A stretch of DNA of 11,339 nt from Phycisphaeraceae bacterium (GCA_003552605.1 PUNN01000117.1:1-11339); one strand, 5' to 3'. Shown: positions 1 to 6,695, counted from the stretch's first letter. Notes: generated by a model not told the origin, from the sequence alone. Program-made: numbers and translations.

Positions 1-243
1 CACCCCCGGAGACCCCCGCCCCCCGGAAGCCGCTGACGCAGCCAGCCAAATTTCGCTGGATACAAAGAGAGCTTGCGCCAGGTGTCATGCACCCGGCAAA
101 CGCATGTGGCCGCAAGACCGGGTGGCATGGCCATGGGCCGTCCCAGCAGATGCGTCCAATGGCCATGCGGAGCGGCGGACCGTGTGGAGCGCGCCCGGCC
201 ATCGGGGACTGTCGTGTTGACAGCGCTGCGCAGACCGCCCGGG
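1..243. other. Stretch with no recognisable gene
   Basis: I recognise no gene here. The open frames are short and have no family-like content; the longest, on the plus strand from 73, runs on as antisense to the photolyase gene. It lies downstream of the photolyase stop and holds a small inverted repeat, CTGTC-gtgtt-GACAG at 209-223. This has no T-run on either side, so I do not call it a terminator. The first 40 bases are very C-rich on the plus strand. It may be intergenic DNA before a gene lying left of the window. Confidence 0.5.
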
Positions 244-1662
244 TCATCCGCCCTGATCGAGCATCTTGAACATATTGATAGCCTGTTGGCGTGCCTCGCC
301 GTGGTCGACGATGGGCTCGGGGTAGCCGGCACGGCGGCGCTGCACAGCGTCCGGCTCGTGGATGGCAGGGCCTTCGATGTCCGCCAGTTCCTGACACCAG
401 TCTCGGATGAAATGGCCATCGGGGTCGAAGCGACGGCTCTGGGTGGTGGGGTTGAAAACACGGAAGTAGGGCGCTGCATCGGTGCCGGTGGACGCTGACC
501 ACTGCCAACCCCCGTTGTTGTTGGCCAGGTCGGCATCGACCAGCGTGTTGTTGAAGTGCCGCTCGCCGCAACGCCAGTCGATCCGCAGGTGCTTGCACAG
601 AAACATGGCCACAACCATGCGGAGCCGGTTGTGCAGCCAGCCGGTAGCGCTGAGGCTGCGCATCGCAGCATCGACGAGCGGGTAACCGGTACGGCCTTCC
701 TGCCATGCCTGAAAGTCCTGCGGCGCATCGCGCCAGGAGAGCCGGCGCATCCTGTGCTGGAACGGCTGATTCCGGCAGATGTGGGGATACCCCACCAGCA
801 CATGGCGATAGAAGTCGCGCCATACCAACTGCCGGACCCATGTGGCCGGTCCCCTGGGCAGGTGCTGCGGTTGGGCATTGAAGGCATCACAGATGGTTGC
901 AAGGCACGTGCGGGTGCTGATGACACCCGCGGCGAGGCAGGGCGAAAGCGTGCTCGTGGCATCGGCGGCGGGCAGATCGCGTTGTGCAGGGTAATCGCTG
1001 ATCCAGTGCTCAATGAATCGCTTCAGAACCCGCTTGGCATGATCCGCGCCCGCCGGCCACAAGGCCGAAATGGCACTGTGAGCAAGCGGTGGGTCGGGCA
1101 ACCGGTCAGCGGCGAGGTCGAGCTTGACCTTCGGTTTGGCCGCGGGTTTCGGGCGCCATTCGAATCCATCCTCGAGATGCTTCATCCAAGCTCGACTGAA
1201 CGGTGTGAAAACGCGATAGTAGCTGCCCTCACCGGTGTGCAGGGCCGATGGTGGGATGATGTTCTGATCGTGAAAGGCGACGATTTCCCGGCCATCGCGG
1301 TCGAAGGCTTCGATGGTCTCCTGATCGCGTCTGGCTTCATTGACCTCGTATTCGAGGTTGAATGCGAGGCCGCCGCACTCATGCCGCTGTGCCAGTGAAA
1401 GGAGGGCAGCGGGTGTGTGCTCGAAACGCTCAGTCGCCGCGAGCTTGAGCGGAATACCCCGTTTACCGAGTTGAGCGCTCAGCCAATGCACCTGTCGAAG
1501 GATGTAGTCGATCTTGGGGTCGCCCCAGTCATGGGCACGCCACTGGTTGAAACAGGGATTGAACGCCGCGATGATCCCCTCGCTGCCGTTGCGGCAGGCG
1601 TGGCTCAGCGCCGGGTTGTCGGTAAGGCGAAGGTCGTTTCGGAACCAGACAAGCCAGCGCAT
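244..1662 (-). CDS. phr: Class I CPD deoxyribodipyrimidine photolyase
   Basis: Light-driven flavoenzyme of the cytoplasm that splits UV-induced cyclobutane pyrimidine dimers in DNA. The predicted 472 aa equals the length of E. coli PhrB. The N-terminal antenna domain opens with VWFRNDLRLTDNPAL, and the MTHF-contact motif YEVNEARRD is present. The C-terminal FAD domain carries LVWRDFYRH, TGYPLVDAAMR, TGWLHNRLRM, the NNNGGWQWSASTGTDAAPYF block and FNPTTQSRRFD. Tryptophans corresponding to the E. coli electron-transfer triad (W306, W359, W382) are seen in RLSW, DWRCGERHF and NGGWQW. I chose the ATG at 1662 because GGAGG lies 7 nt upstream and the antenna strand begins there; an in-frame ATG at 1710 would add 16 non-homologous residues. 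It lies 69 bp downstream of the CarH-type repressor gene on the same strand, so cotranscription and light induction are likely. No strong terminator is seen after the stop. FAD-DASH and class II types are excluded by motif content. Confidence 0.96.
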   Translation of the reverse strand: MRWLVWFRNDLRLTDNPALSHACRNGSEGIIAAFNPCFNQWRAHDWGDPKIDYILRQVHWLSAQLGKRGIPLKLAATERFEHTPAALLSLAQRHECGGLAFNLEYEVNEARRDQETIEAFDRDGREIVAFHDQNIIPPSALHTGEGSYYRVFTPFSRAWMKHLEDGFEWRPKPAAKPKVKLDLAADRLPDPPLAHSAISALWPAGADHAKRVLKRFIEHWISDYPAQRDLPAADATSTLSPCLAAGVISTRTCLATICDAFNAQPQHLPRGPATWVRQLVWRDFYRHVLVGYPHICRNQPFQHRMRRLSWRDAPQDFQAWQEGRTGYPLVDAAMRSLSATGWLHNRLRMVVAMFLCKHLRIDWRCGERHFNNTLVDADLANNNGGWQWSASTGTDAAPYFRVFNPTTQSRRFDPDGHFIRDWCQELADIEGPAIHEPDAVQRRRAGYPEPIVDHGEARQQAINMFKMLDQGG

Positions 1663-1705
1663 GAAGCAGCCTCCGGCGGTAGAGCCACGGGAAGTCTCAG
1701 GCCAT

Positions 1706-1720
1706 CGCATGAGCCATGCG
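1706..1720. repeat. Perfect inverted repeat between carH and phr
   Basis: CGCATG-AGC-CATGCG forms a perfect 6-bp stem with a 3-nt loop. It lies in the 69-bp gap between the carH stop codon and the phr ribosome-binding site. There is no T-run after it, so it is not a standard terminator. It could be an RNA hairpin that tunes phr expression within the transcript, or an operator; neither can be shown from sequence alone. Confidence 0.45.
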
Positions 1721-1731
1721 ACCGTGTCATT

Positions 1732-2628
1732 TCATTTCCCGGCCAGCGAGCCATGAAGGCCGCGGGCGAACGCGGCCAGTTCACTCATCGAGCCGCCGAA
1801 GTAGATGTTGGCCCGCTGCTGGCGGCGGAGGGGCTCGGGCACATGGTTGCCACCGATGACCAGGTGTACATCCGGCCCCGCCAGTTCATCGGACAACCGC
1901 TCGATCTGCTTCGTCAGCCGGGCCAGCTCGTTCTGCGGCCGGGGGGTGTTCATCGCGACCCAGATCAGGCTTGCCTCGTTGGTGCGCGCGGCCTCGGCGA
2001 GGATGTCAAGCGGCGTCTCGCCGCCGAGGTTGATCTCGTTGTAGCCCTCGGCTGCGAGCACCGATGCAGCCATGAGCGAGGCGAGGGTGTGTTGATCCCC
2101 CCCGGGTGCTCCGCCAATGGCGGTGGGACCGGGCGGGTCCGGCCGCGGGATGAGCGTGCGCAGTGACTGAAGTGCCTGTGTACACAGGTCTGTTGCGCGA
2201 TGCTCGATGTAGATGCCCTCGGGGCCGGTCGTCCACAGGTGGCCGATCTGCCGCATGGCCACCGAGACCAGATCATCACAGATTTCGGCCACCGGCCGGC
2301 CATCAAGGTACGCCGCGAGAATCAGGCCCCGGGCTTGCCCCGCGTTGCCCGCTCGCAGCGCATCTTCAAGCTGCGTCGGGGCGTCGGCGTGAATCCGCGC
2401 GGGATCGGATTCAGACTCGGCCAGTTCGGGAATGCCGAGCAGTTCAGGATGACGAACGGGCAGCCCCGTTTCACGAATGAGTCGGATGGCTTCGGCGATG
2501 GGGATGCGACGGTGCCCGCCGGCGGTGCGGGAGGCGTTGATTCGCCCTTCATCCACCCAGCGCTTGAGTGAGGATTCACTGACGCCCACGGCGCGTGCCA
2601 ACTCGCTGGGGGACATGAGACTCTTCAT
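1732..2628 (-). CDS. carH: CarH/LitR-type B12-dependent photoreceptor repressor
   Basis: Cytoplasmic DNA-binding photoreceptor; family members use adenosylcobalamin, repress in the dark and release DNA in light, controlling carotenoid and photolyase genes. The protein is 298 aa (Thermus CarH is about 285). Residues 5-55 are a MerR/BldC-like helix-turn-helix with wing motif RTAGGHRRI. Residues 85-160 match the cobalamin-capping four-helix bundle, with the diagnostic W-x9-EH motif at W132, E142 and H143. Residues 165-295 are the Rossmann-like B12 domain: GDQH with H180 as predicted lower axial ligand (G of DxHxxG is A183), NLGGETP and VIGG. Thr133 replaces the histidine that follows the motif Trp in Thermus CarH. 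The ATG at 2628 has GGAG 7 nt upstream and begins at the HTH; the open frame extends to 2994 but that extension has no family-like content. It precedes phr on the same strand and diverges from the SDR-deacetylase pair. A non-light B12 sensor is a possible alternative. Confidence 0.92.
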   Translation of the reverse strand: MKSLMSPSELARAVGVSESSLKRWVDEGRINASRTAGGHRRIPIAEAIRLIRETGLPVRHPELLGIPELAESESDPARIHADAPTQLEDALRAGNAGQARGLILAAYLDGRPVAEICDDLVSVAMRQIGHLWTTGPEGIYIEHRATDLCTQALQSLRTLIPRPDPPGPTAIGGAPGGDQHTLASLMAASVLAAEGYNEINLGGETPLDILAEAARTNEASLIWVAMNTPRPQNELARLTKQIERLSDELAGPDVHLVIGGNHVPEPLRRQQRANIYFGGSMSELAAFARGLHGSLAGK

Positions 2629-2650
2629 TCGTGCTCCATTATTGCGACCG

Positions 2651-2666
2651 TTATGAACGATTGTAA
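2651..2666. promoter_or_regulatory. Candidate operator palindrome over the carH promoter
   Basis: On the minus strand TTACAATCGTTCATAA is an imperfect palindrome (5 of 8 pairs match: TTA at one end, TAA at the other, with a central CG). It covers the predicted -10 box and start point of carH. Repression by CarH-family proteins generally works by blocking RNA polymerase at such positions, so this is a candidate autoregulatory site. The match is modest and no second copy was found. Confidence 0.3.
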
Positions 2667-2688
2667 GCCGCGCCGATCCCCCGGGCAA
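2660..2688 (-). promoter_or_regulatory. Predicted sigma70-type promoter of carH (and phr)
   Basis: On the minus strand, TTGCCC (2688-2683) and TACAAT (2665-2660) are separated by 17 bp. The -10 box matches the consensus at 5 of 6 positions and the -35 at 4 of 6. Transcription would start near 2653, giving a leader of about 25 nt that contains the GGAG ribosome-binding site. No better promoter was seen in the 69 bp before phr, which supports one carH-phr transcript. Confidence 0.5.
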
Positions 2689-2829
2689 ACCCGCGGCGGC
2701 AGCCTGGCGATACGCCCCTGCCAGCCTCCGAAGGGCACCCGAAACACGTTGCAGAAGCACCGGAACAGGGGGCCTTCCATGGGCCGGATTCCCATCTGTG
2801 TCGCTATCGGGGCCGCCTTTCATTGCTTT

Positions 2830-2840
2830 TGACCAGGTCA
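2830..2840. repeat. Short perfect palindrome in the divergent region
   Basis: TGACC-A-GGTCA is a perfect 5+1+5 inverted repeat in the region between carH and the SRPBCC-SDR gene, about 50 bp before the candidate plus-strand promoter. It could be an operator half of the divergent control region. It is short enough to occur by chance in GC-rich DNA. Confidence 0.25.
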
Positions 2841-2860
2841 GCCCACCTGTCGGGGCGGCA

Positions 2861-2889
2861 TGGTCCGGTCGCTCGGGATGCCGTATCAT
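2861..2889 (+). promoter_or_regulatory. Weak candidate promoter for the SRPBCC-SDR/deacetylase pair
   Basis: TATCAT at 2884-2889 matches the -10 consensus at 5 of 6 positions. The hexamer 17 bp upstream, TGGTCC at 2861-2866, matches the -35 at only 3 of 6. The start point would be near 2896, about 30 nt before the ATG at 2926. The poor -35 would fit a promoter needing an activator or another sigma factor, but the call is weak. Confidence 0.25.
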
Positions 2890-2925
2890 TGCCCGTGGGC
2901 CCATCGGACGAAATGGCAGCGATGG

Positions 2926-4362
2926 ATGAATCGGCTGTCCCGAGCGGTCGCCCGTTTTGGACGGTTCCCCGTGGCTGTGACTGAGCAATACCAACGCCAG
3001 GTCGACCTCGATGTCTCACCCGAAGAGGCTTTCGAATGGCATCAGCGACCGGGTGCGCTCGTCCGCCTGCTGCCGCCTTGGCAGCGGGTTCGCATTCTCG
3101 AACAGAGCGAGGGCATCGAACCCGGGGCACGGGTGCAGCTTCGCCTCCGCCTCGGGCCGCTGCCGTGCCGCTGGGAAGCGGTTCACCGCGAATGCGAACC
3201 GCCGCGGCGATTCGTTGATGAACAGGCCCGCGGACCATTCCATCACTGGCGGCATGAGCATCTGTTCGAGTCGATCGCGCAAGGGCAGCGATGCCGGCTG
3301 ACCGATGCGATTGCCTACGGCCTTCGGGCTGGAACGCTCGGGCGGCTCGCGGCCGGCCGGTGTGTGAGAAAGACCCTCGACCGCATCTTCGCCTACCGCC
3401 ACCGAGTGACCGCGGCGGACCTGGCAATGCATGCCGCGTGGCGCGACCGCCCGCGATTGACGGTGGCCATCACCGGCGCCTCGGGCCTGATCGGCCGGCA
3501 ACTCGCGGCGGTGCTGACCACGGGTGGACACCGTGTGATTCGCCTCGTCCGCCGCGCTGAGCCGGAGGCGGAGGATGCCATCGTGTGGGACCCGCAATCC
3601 GGCGTTCCGGACACCTCGCGGCTCGAGGGGGTCGATGCGATGGTGCATCTTGCAGGTGAAAACATCGCCGCGCGGCGGTGGACGGTGAAGCAACGCGAGC
3701 GTCTGCGGGAAAGCCGCGTAACGGCCACGATGAAGCTTTGTGAAAGCCTCGCGGCCATGACGCATCCGCCCGGTGTGCTGATCACGGCCTCTGCAATCGG
3801 CTTTTACGGCGATCGTGGCGAGCAGTGGCTGGATGAATCCGCCGAGCCGGGGCAGGGGTTCCTCGCCGAACTTGGCCACGACTGGGAGCAGGCCGCACGG
3901 GGGCTTGCCGGCGCAGGCACCCGGGTGGTCAACACCCGACTGGGTGTGGTGCTCACCCCCGCCGGTGGGGCGTTGGGCAAGATGCTGCCGGCCTTCCGCG
4001 CCGGGATGGGCGGGCCGCTTGGTTCGGGCCGGCAGTGGATGAGTTGGGTCAGCATTGATGATGTCTGCGCGGCGATGCTGCACATCATGATGGATCAATC
4101 CGTGGAAGGCCCGGTCAACCTCGTTGCTCCCGAGCCTGTGCGGCAGCGGGATTTTGCAAAGACGCTCGGGCGGGTGCTGCGGCGGCCGGCGTTTGCACCG
4201 GCGCCGGCGTTTGTGCTGCGGCTGGCGCTCGGCCGGATGGCCGATGAAGCACTGCTGGCAAGTGCCCGGGTCCGGCCGGCACAACTCGAGCAGAGACGAT
4301 TCGCCTTCCGCCATGCCGATCTGGAGCAAGCGTTGGGGCACATGCTTGGGAGGATGGCGTAG
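2926..4362 (+). CDS. SRPBCC-SDR fusion protein (TIGR01777 / DUF1731 family)
   Basis: Predicted 478-aa cytoplasmic oxidoreductase-like protein with a fused ligand-binding domain; substrate unknown. Residues 19-160 resemble the SRPBCC fold (YQRQVDLDVSPEEAFEW, then PCRWEA and HHWRHEHLF), a hydrophobic-ligand pocket in known members. Residues 177-420 are an NAD(P)-binding extended SDR of the TIGR01777 (YfcH/COG1090) type: TGASGLIG at 183-190, HLAGENIAARRW from 241, SAIGFYGDRG at 289-298, and MSWVSIDDV from 372. Residues 425-472 match the C-terminal DUF1731 segment (VLRLALGRMADEALL, RVRPAQL). Stand-alone family members are about 300 aa. The start is uncertain: ATG 2926 has only a weak ribosome-binding site, and GTG at 2971 or 2977 lies nearer the domain edge. 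The frame is open back to ATG 2860. It diverges from carH-phr and ends one base before the deacetylase start, implying one operon. SDR-family genes of this type are found near photolyase and LitR genes in other bacteria, but the reaction is not established. Confidence 0.88.
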   Translation: MNRLSRAVARFGRFPVAVTEQYQRQVDLDVSPEEAFEWHQRPGALVRLLPPWQRVRILEQSEGIEPGARVQLRLRLGPLPCRWEAVHRECEPPRRFVDEQARGPFHHWRHEHLFESIAQGQRCRLTDAIAYGLRAGTLGRLAAGRCVRKTLDRIFAYRHRVTAADLAMHAAWRDRPRLTVAITGASGLIGRQLAAVLTTGGHRVIRLVRRAEPEAEDAIVWDPQSGVPDTSRLEGVDAMVHLAGENIAARRWTVKQRERLRESRVTATMKLCESLAAMTHPPGVLITASAIGFYGDRGEQWLDESAEPGQGFLAELGHDWEQAARGLAGAGTRVVNTRLGVVLTPAGGALGKMLPAFRAGMGGPLGSGRQWMSWVSIDDVCAAMLHIMMDQSVEGPVNLVAPEPVRQRDFAKTLGRVLRRPAFAPAPAFVLRLALGRMADEALLASARVRPAQLEQRRFAFRHADLEQALGHMLGRMA

Positions 4363-4363
4363 G

Positions 4364-5344
4364 TTGAGCCTTCCCCTCGTCCATCACCCGGAGTATGTGG
4401 CGCCGCTGCCGGAAGGGCACCGCTTTCCCATGGCCAAGTTCAACATGCTCCATCGGCTGTTGATCGATGAGGGGGTGGCGCAGCCAGCGCAATTCCACCA
4501 CGCACCGCTTGCGGGCCGGCAATGGCTGTCACTGGTTCACGACGCCGATTACATCGACCGGTTCTTCAACGGCACCCTTGATGCATCGGCGCTTCGCCGC
4601 ATCGGCCTGCCCTGGTCGCCGGCATTGGTGCGCCGCACCTGCGCCGAGACGGGGGGCACGGTGCTGACGGCGCATCTGGCGCTTGAACATGGTCTGGCCT
4701 GCAACACCGCCGGTGGCACGCATCATGCCCATGCCGGCTTCGGCTCCGGATTCTGCATCTTCAATGACATGGCCGTGGCGACAAGGGTGATGCAAGCTGA
4801 AGGCCTGGCGCAACGGGTCTTGCTGCTGGACTTCGATGTGCATCAGGGCGATGGTTCGGCCGCGCTGTTCGCTGATGATCCCACGGTGATTACCTGCTCG
4901 GTCCACTGCGAGAAGAACTTCCCGCTCCACAAACCGCCGAGCGATGTGGATATCGCGCTGCCCGCAGGTGTGACCGATGATGAGTACATGCAAGCGATCG
5001 CGATGCGTATCGAGATGCTGCTGGATGGCGCCGGTGCGGACCTGGTGATCTACGATGCGGGCGTCGACCCGCACGAATCCGACCGCCTCGGACGAATGGC
5101 CCTGACCGATGAGGGCCTGATCGCCCGCGACCGGTGGGTGCTGAACCAATGCCTCAAGCGCGGTCTCCCCGTGGCGTGTGTCATCGGTGGCGGCTACAGC
5201 CATGACCTGGAAGCCCTCACCCGCCGCCATTCGCTGCTGCACCGGGTGGCGGGAGAGGTTCATGCCCTGCGGCGGCCTGCGGATGGCATGTGTGATCGGG
5301 TTGTCATCGACAAAATGAGGTCAACGAATCGAAATTGCGGATGA
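4364..5344 (+). CDS. Histone-deacetylase-superfamily zinc amidohydrolase
   Basis: Predicted 326-aa cytoplasmic deacetylase of the AcuC/HDAC (COG0123) superfamily, which removes acetyl or acyl groups from lysine side chains or polyamines; the substrate here is unknown. The active site is complete: tandem His in GGTHHAHAG (H120-H121), DFDVHQGDG (D156, zinc ligands D158 and H160), DAGVDPHE (third zinc ligand D235) and the catalytic Tyr in GGGYS (Y278). The N-terminus HHPEYVAPLPEGHRFPM is typical of the family. That places the start at TTG 4364, with GGGAGG about 10 nt upstream; the next in-frame ATG (4430) would cut off this conserved segment, and the open frame upstream overlaps the SDR gene. 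One base separates it from the preceding stop, so translation is probably coupled. No clear terminator follows in the 108 bp before the convergent regulator gene. It lacks features that would favour acetylpolyamine amidohydrolase, but motif reading cannot settle the substrate. Confidence 0.93.
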   Translation: MSLPLVHHPEYVAPLPEGHRFPMAKFNMLHRLLIDEGVAQPAQFHHAPLAGRQWLSLVHDADYIDRFFNGTLDASALRRIGLPWSPALVRRTCAETGGTVLTAHLALEHGLACNTAGGTHHAHAGFGSGFCIFNDMAVATRVMQAEGLAQRVLLLDFDVHQGDGSAALFADDPTVITCSVHCEKNFPLHKPPSDVDIALPAGVTDDEYMQAIAMRIEMLLDGAGADLVIYDAGVDPHESDRLGRMALTDEGLIARDRWVLNQCLKRGLPVACVIGGGYSHDLEALTRRHSLLHRVAGEVHALRRPADGMCDRVVIDKMRSTNRNCG

Positions 5345-5452
5345 GGCTCGTGGTGTCTCCGGATTCGTCATGATCGTGGGGTTGTACCTGGTGGTGGAGG
5401 CAGGCGACTGATTCACATGAGGCGCTTTGAGAATACCGGGGCGCCATCGACC

Positions 5453-6658
5453 TCAATCACGGGAACCCGTCTGGCGGTATTGCCGACGGTAAGCCGTCGG
5501 GGTCAATCCGGTTTCGCGCTTGAATACGGTACTGAGCCGTGAGGCATATTCGAAGCCGCAGTGGACGGCAATGTCAACCGTGGGCAGGTCGGTTTCGGTG
5601 AGCAGGTGCCTCGCCCGGGCCACCTGCTGCCGCACCAGTTCCTGCTGCAATGTCCGGCCGGTCTGCTGCTTGTAGTCGACCTCGAGCTTGCGTCGTGAAA
5701 GGCGCAGCCGATCGAGCAAACGCTCGATCGTCAGTCCATTGCATGCTTCCTCCTGGATTAAACGCATCGCTTCGCGCACGTGCGGCGCTTCGACGGCCAG
5801 TGTATCCGTCGACCGCCGGCTGACCACCCCGGCCGGCGGCACAGTTTCGATACGGTTGCGGCCCGCCTTCCCGCTCATCAGGCGTTCAAGCAACAGTCCC
5901 GCACGGTAGCCGATGGTGAAGGTGTTGTTGTCAATGCTCGACAGCGGCGGATGGGCGAACATGCACACGAGGTGGTCATCGTCCACCCCGAGCACGGCGA
6001 TGTCCCTGGGGATGACCAGGCCAGCCTCCTCGATGGCGCGGGTGGCCGCGAGGGCGATGTTGTCAGTGGCGCAAAACAGGGCGATCGGTGTGGGCAGTGT
6101 GAGCAGCCACTCAACGATCGCCTCGCGATGGGCAGCGGCGCCGGGCTGCTGTCCCGGTCCGGTATACACCGAGGTGATGCCCGCTTCCGCCGCGGCGGCC
6201 CGGTAGCCCTCCCACCGTCGCTCGGAAAACGGCTTGCCCGAGTGGCCACAGAAGGCGTAATGGGCGAAGCCGAGGCTTCGCAGGTGCTCAAAGGCCATGC
6301 GCCCCACAGCCTCATTGTCGCTGACCACCTGTCCGATGTGAGGTCGCTCGGGCACGGTCAGGCGGGAGGCAACGACCACGGTGGGCAGCCCGAGGTCGGC
6401 AAGCGCCTCAACCGCCTGCCGGTCTCCACCTTCCACCACCAGCCCATCGAAGTGGCGCTCGCCGAGCATCCGCTCGATCGCGGCCCAGTGGGCCGTGCCG
6501 AGGTGATGGGCCTGCCAGCGCGGGCGTTCGCGGGTGAACCGGATGAACCCCTCGAGGATGCCGCGGCCCCACCGCAGGTCCGTGCCGATGCACAGGCCGA
6601 TGCATCGCTGGGTCGCCGCGGCGGCGCCGTCAGATGGGATGGCGGTTTTTGCGCTCAC
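5453..6658 (-). CDS. XylR-type AraC-family transcriptional regulator
   Basis: Predicted 401-aa cytoplasmic DNA-binding regulator. Residues about 17-285 form a LacI/periplasmic-binding-protein-like sensor (IGLCIGTDLRWGRGILEG, FDGLVVEGG, VVSDNEAVGRMAFEHLRSLG, ALFCATDNIA, PRDIAVLGVDDD, PPLSSID). Residues 293-401 are an AraC-type double helix-turn-helix (LTIERLLDRLRLSRRKLE, VDIAVHCGFEYASRLSTVFK, TGLTPTAYRRQYR). This architecture is that of E. coli XylR (392 aa), which senses xylose; the ligand here is unknown, with a sugar likeliest. The start is GTG at 6658, since no ATG precedes the sensor domain in frame. No ribosome-binding site is visible, and a promoter ends only a few bases upstream, so the mRNA may be leaderless. 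It diverges from the PEP-CTERM gene, a likely target. There is no sugar-utilisation operon in the window. Confidence 0.93.
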   Translation of the reverse strand: MSAKTAIPSDGAAAATQRCIGLCIGTDLRWGRGILEGFIRFTRERPRWQAHHLGTAHWAAIERMLGERHFDGLVVEGGDRQAVEALADLGLPTVVVASRLTVPERPHIGQVVSDNEAVGRMAFEHLRSLGFAHYAFCGHSGKPFSERRWEGYRAAAAEAGITSVYTGPGQQPGAAAHREAIVEWLLTLPTPIALFCATDNIALAATRAIEEAGLVIPRDIAVLGVDDDHLVCMFAHPPLSSIDNNTFTIGYRAGLLLERLMSGKAGRNRIETVPPAGVVSRRSTDTLAVEAPHVREAMRLIQEEACNGLTIERLLDRLRLSRRKLEVDYKQQTGRTLQQELVRQQVARARHLLTETDLPTVDIAVHCGFEYASRLSTVFKRETGLTPTAYRRQYRQTGSRD

Positions 6659-6666
6659 AGATAAAT

Positions 6667-6695
6667 AATTTACGCTTGGAATTACGCATGGGCAA
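6667..6695 (-). promoter_or_regulatory. Predicted promoter of the XylR-type regulator
   Basis: On the minus strand, TTGCCC (6695-6690) and TAAATT (6672-6667) are separated by 17 bp. The -35 hexamer is identical to that of the predicted carH promoter. The start point would be around 6660, within about 2 nt of the GTG at 6658. That suggests a leaderless or nearly leaderless transcript, in line with the missing ribosome-binding site. Confidence 0.45.
6670..6687. repeat. TTACGC direct repeat, candidate regulator site
   Basis: TTACGC-TTGGAA-TTACGC is a direct repeat with a 12-bp period, lying inside the promoter of the regulator gene. The adjacent TAAAT-A-ATTTA (6662-6672) is an 11-bp palindrome. 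AraC-family proteins bind direct repeats, usually spaced about 21 bp, so this is a plausible but non-canonical autoregulatory site. Confidence 0.3.

Noticed and set aside
73..498. A 141-codon plus-strand frame at the left end
   Set aside because: Its second half is antisense to phr and its first half has no ribosome-binding site or family-like content.
2779..2795. ATGGG...CCCAT inverted repeat in the carH upstream region
   Set aside because: A 5-bp arm with a 7-nt spacer is expected by chance in this base composition and has no positional link to a promoter.
2629..2994. A 122-codon upstream extension of the CarH frame
   Set aside because: The HTH begins at the ATG at 2628, which has a ribosome-binding site. 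The extension crosses the predicted promoter and overlaps the start of the divergent gene.
3016..4341. A 441-codon open frame antisense to the SRPBCC-SDR gene
   Set aside because: It shadows a gene with strong family motifs and shows no motif of its own.
4124..4363. An 80-codon upstream extension of the deacetylase reading frame
   Set aside because: It lies inside the SDR coding region in another frame and is Arg/Gly/Cys-rich; the family N-terminus begins at the TTG at 4364.
5345..5452. Terminator or small gene between the convergent deacetylase and regulator genes
   Set aside because: Only a weak GGCGC/GCGCC pairing with a long loop and no T-run was seen. The short frames (about 10-13 codons) have no support.
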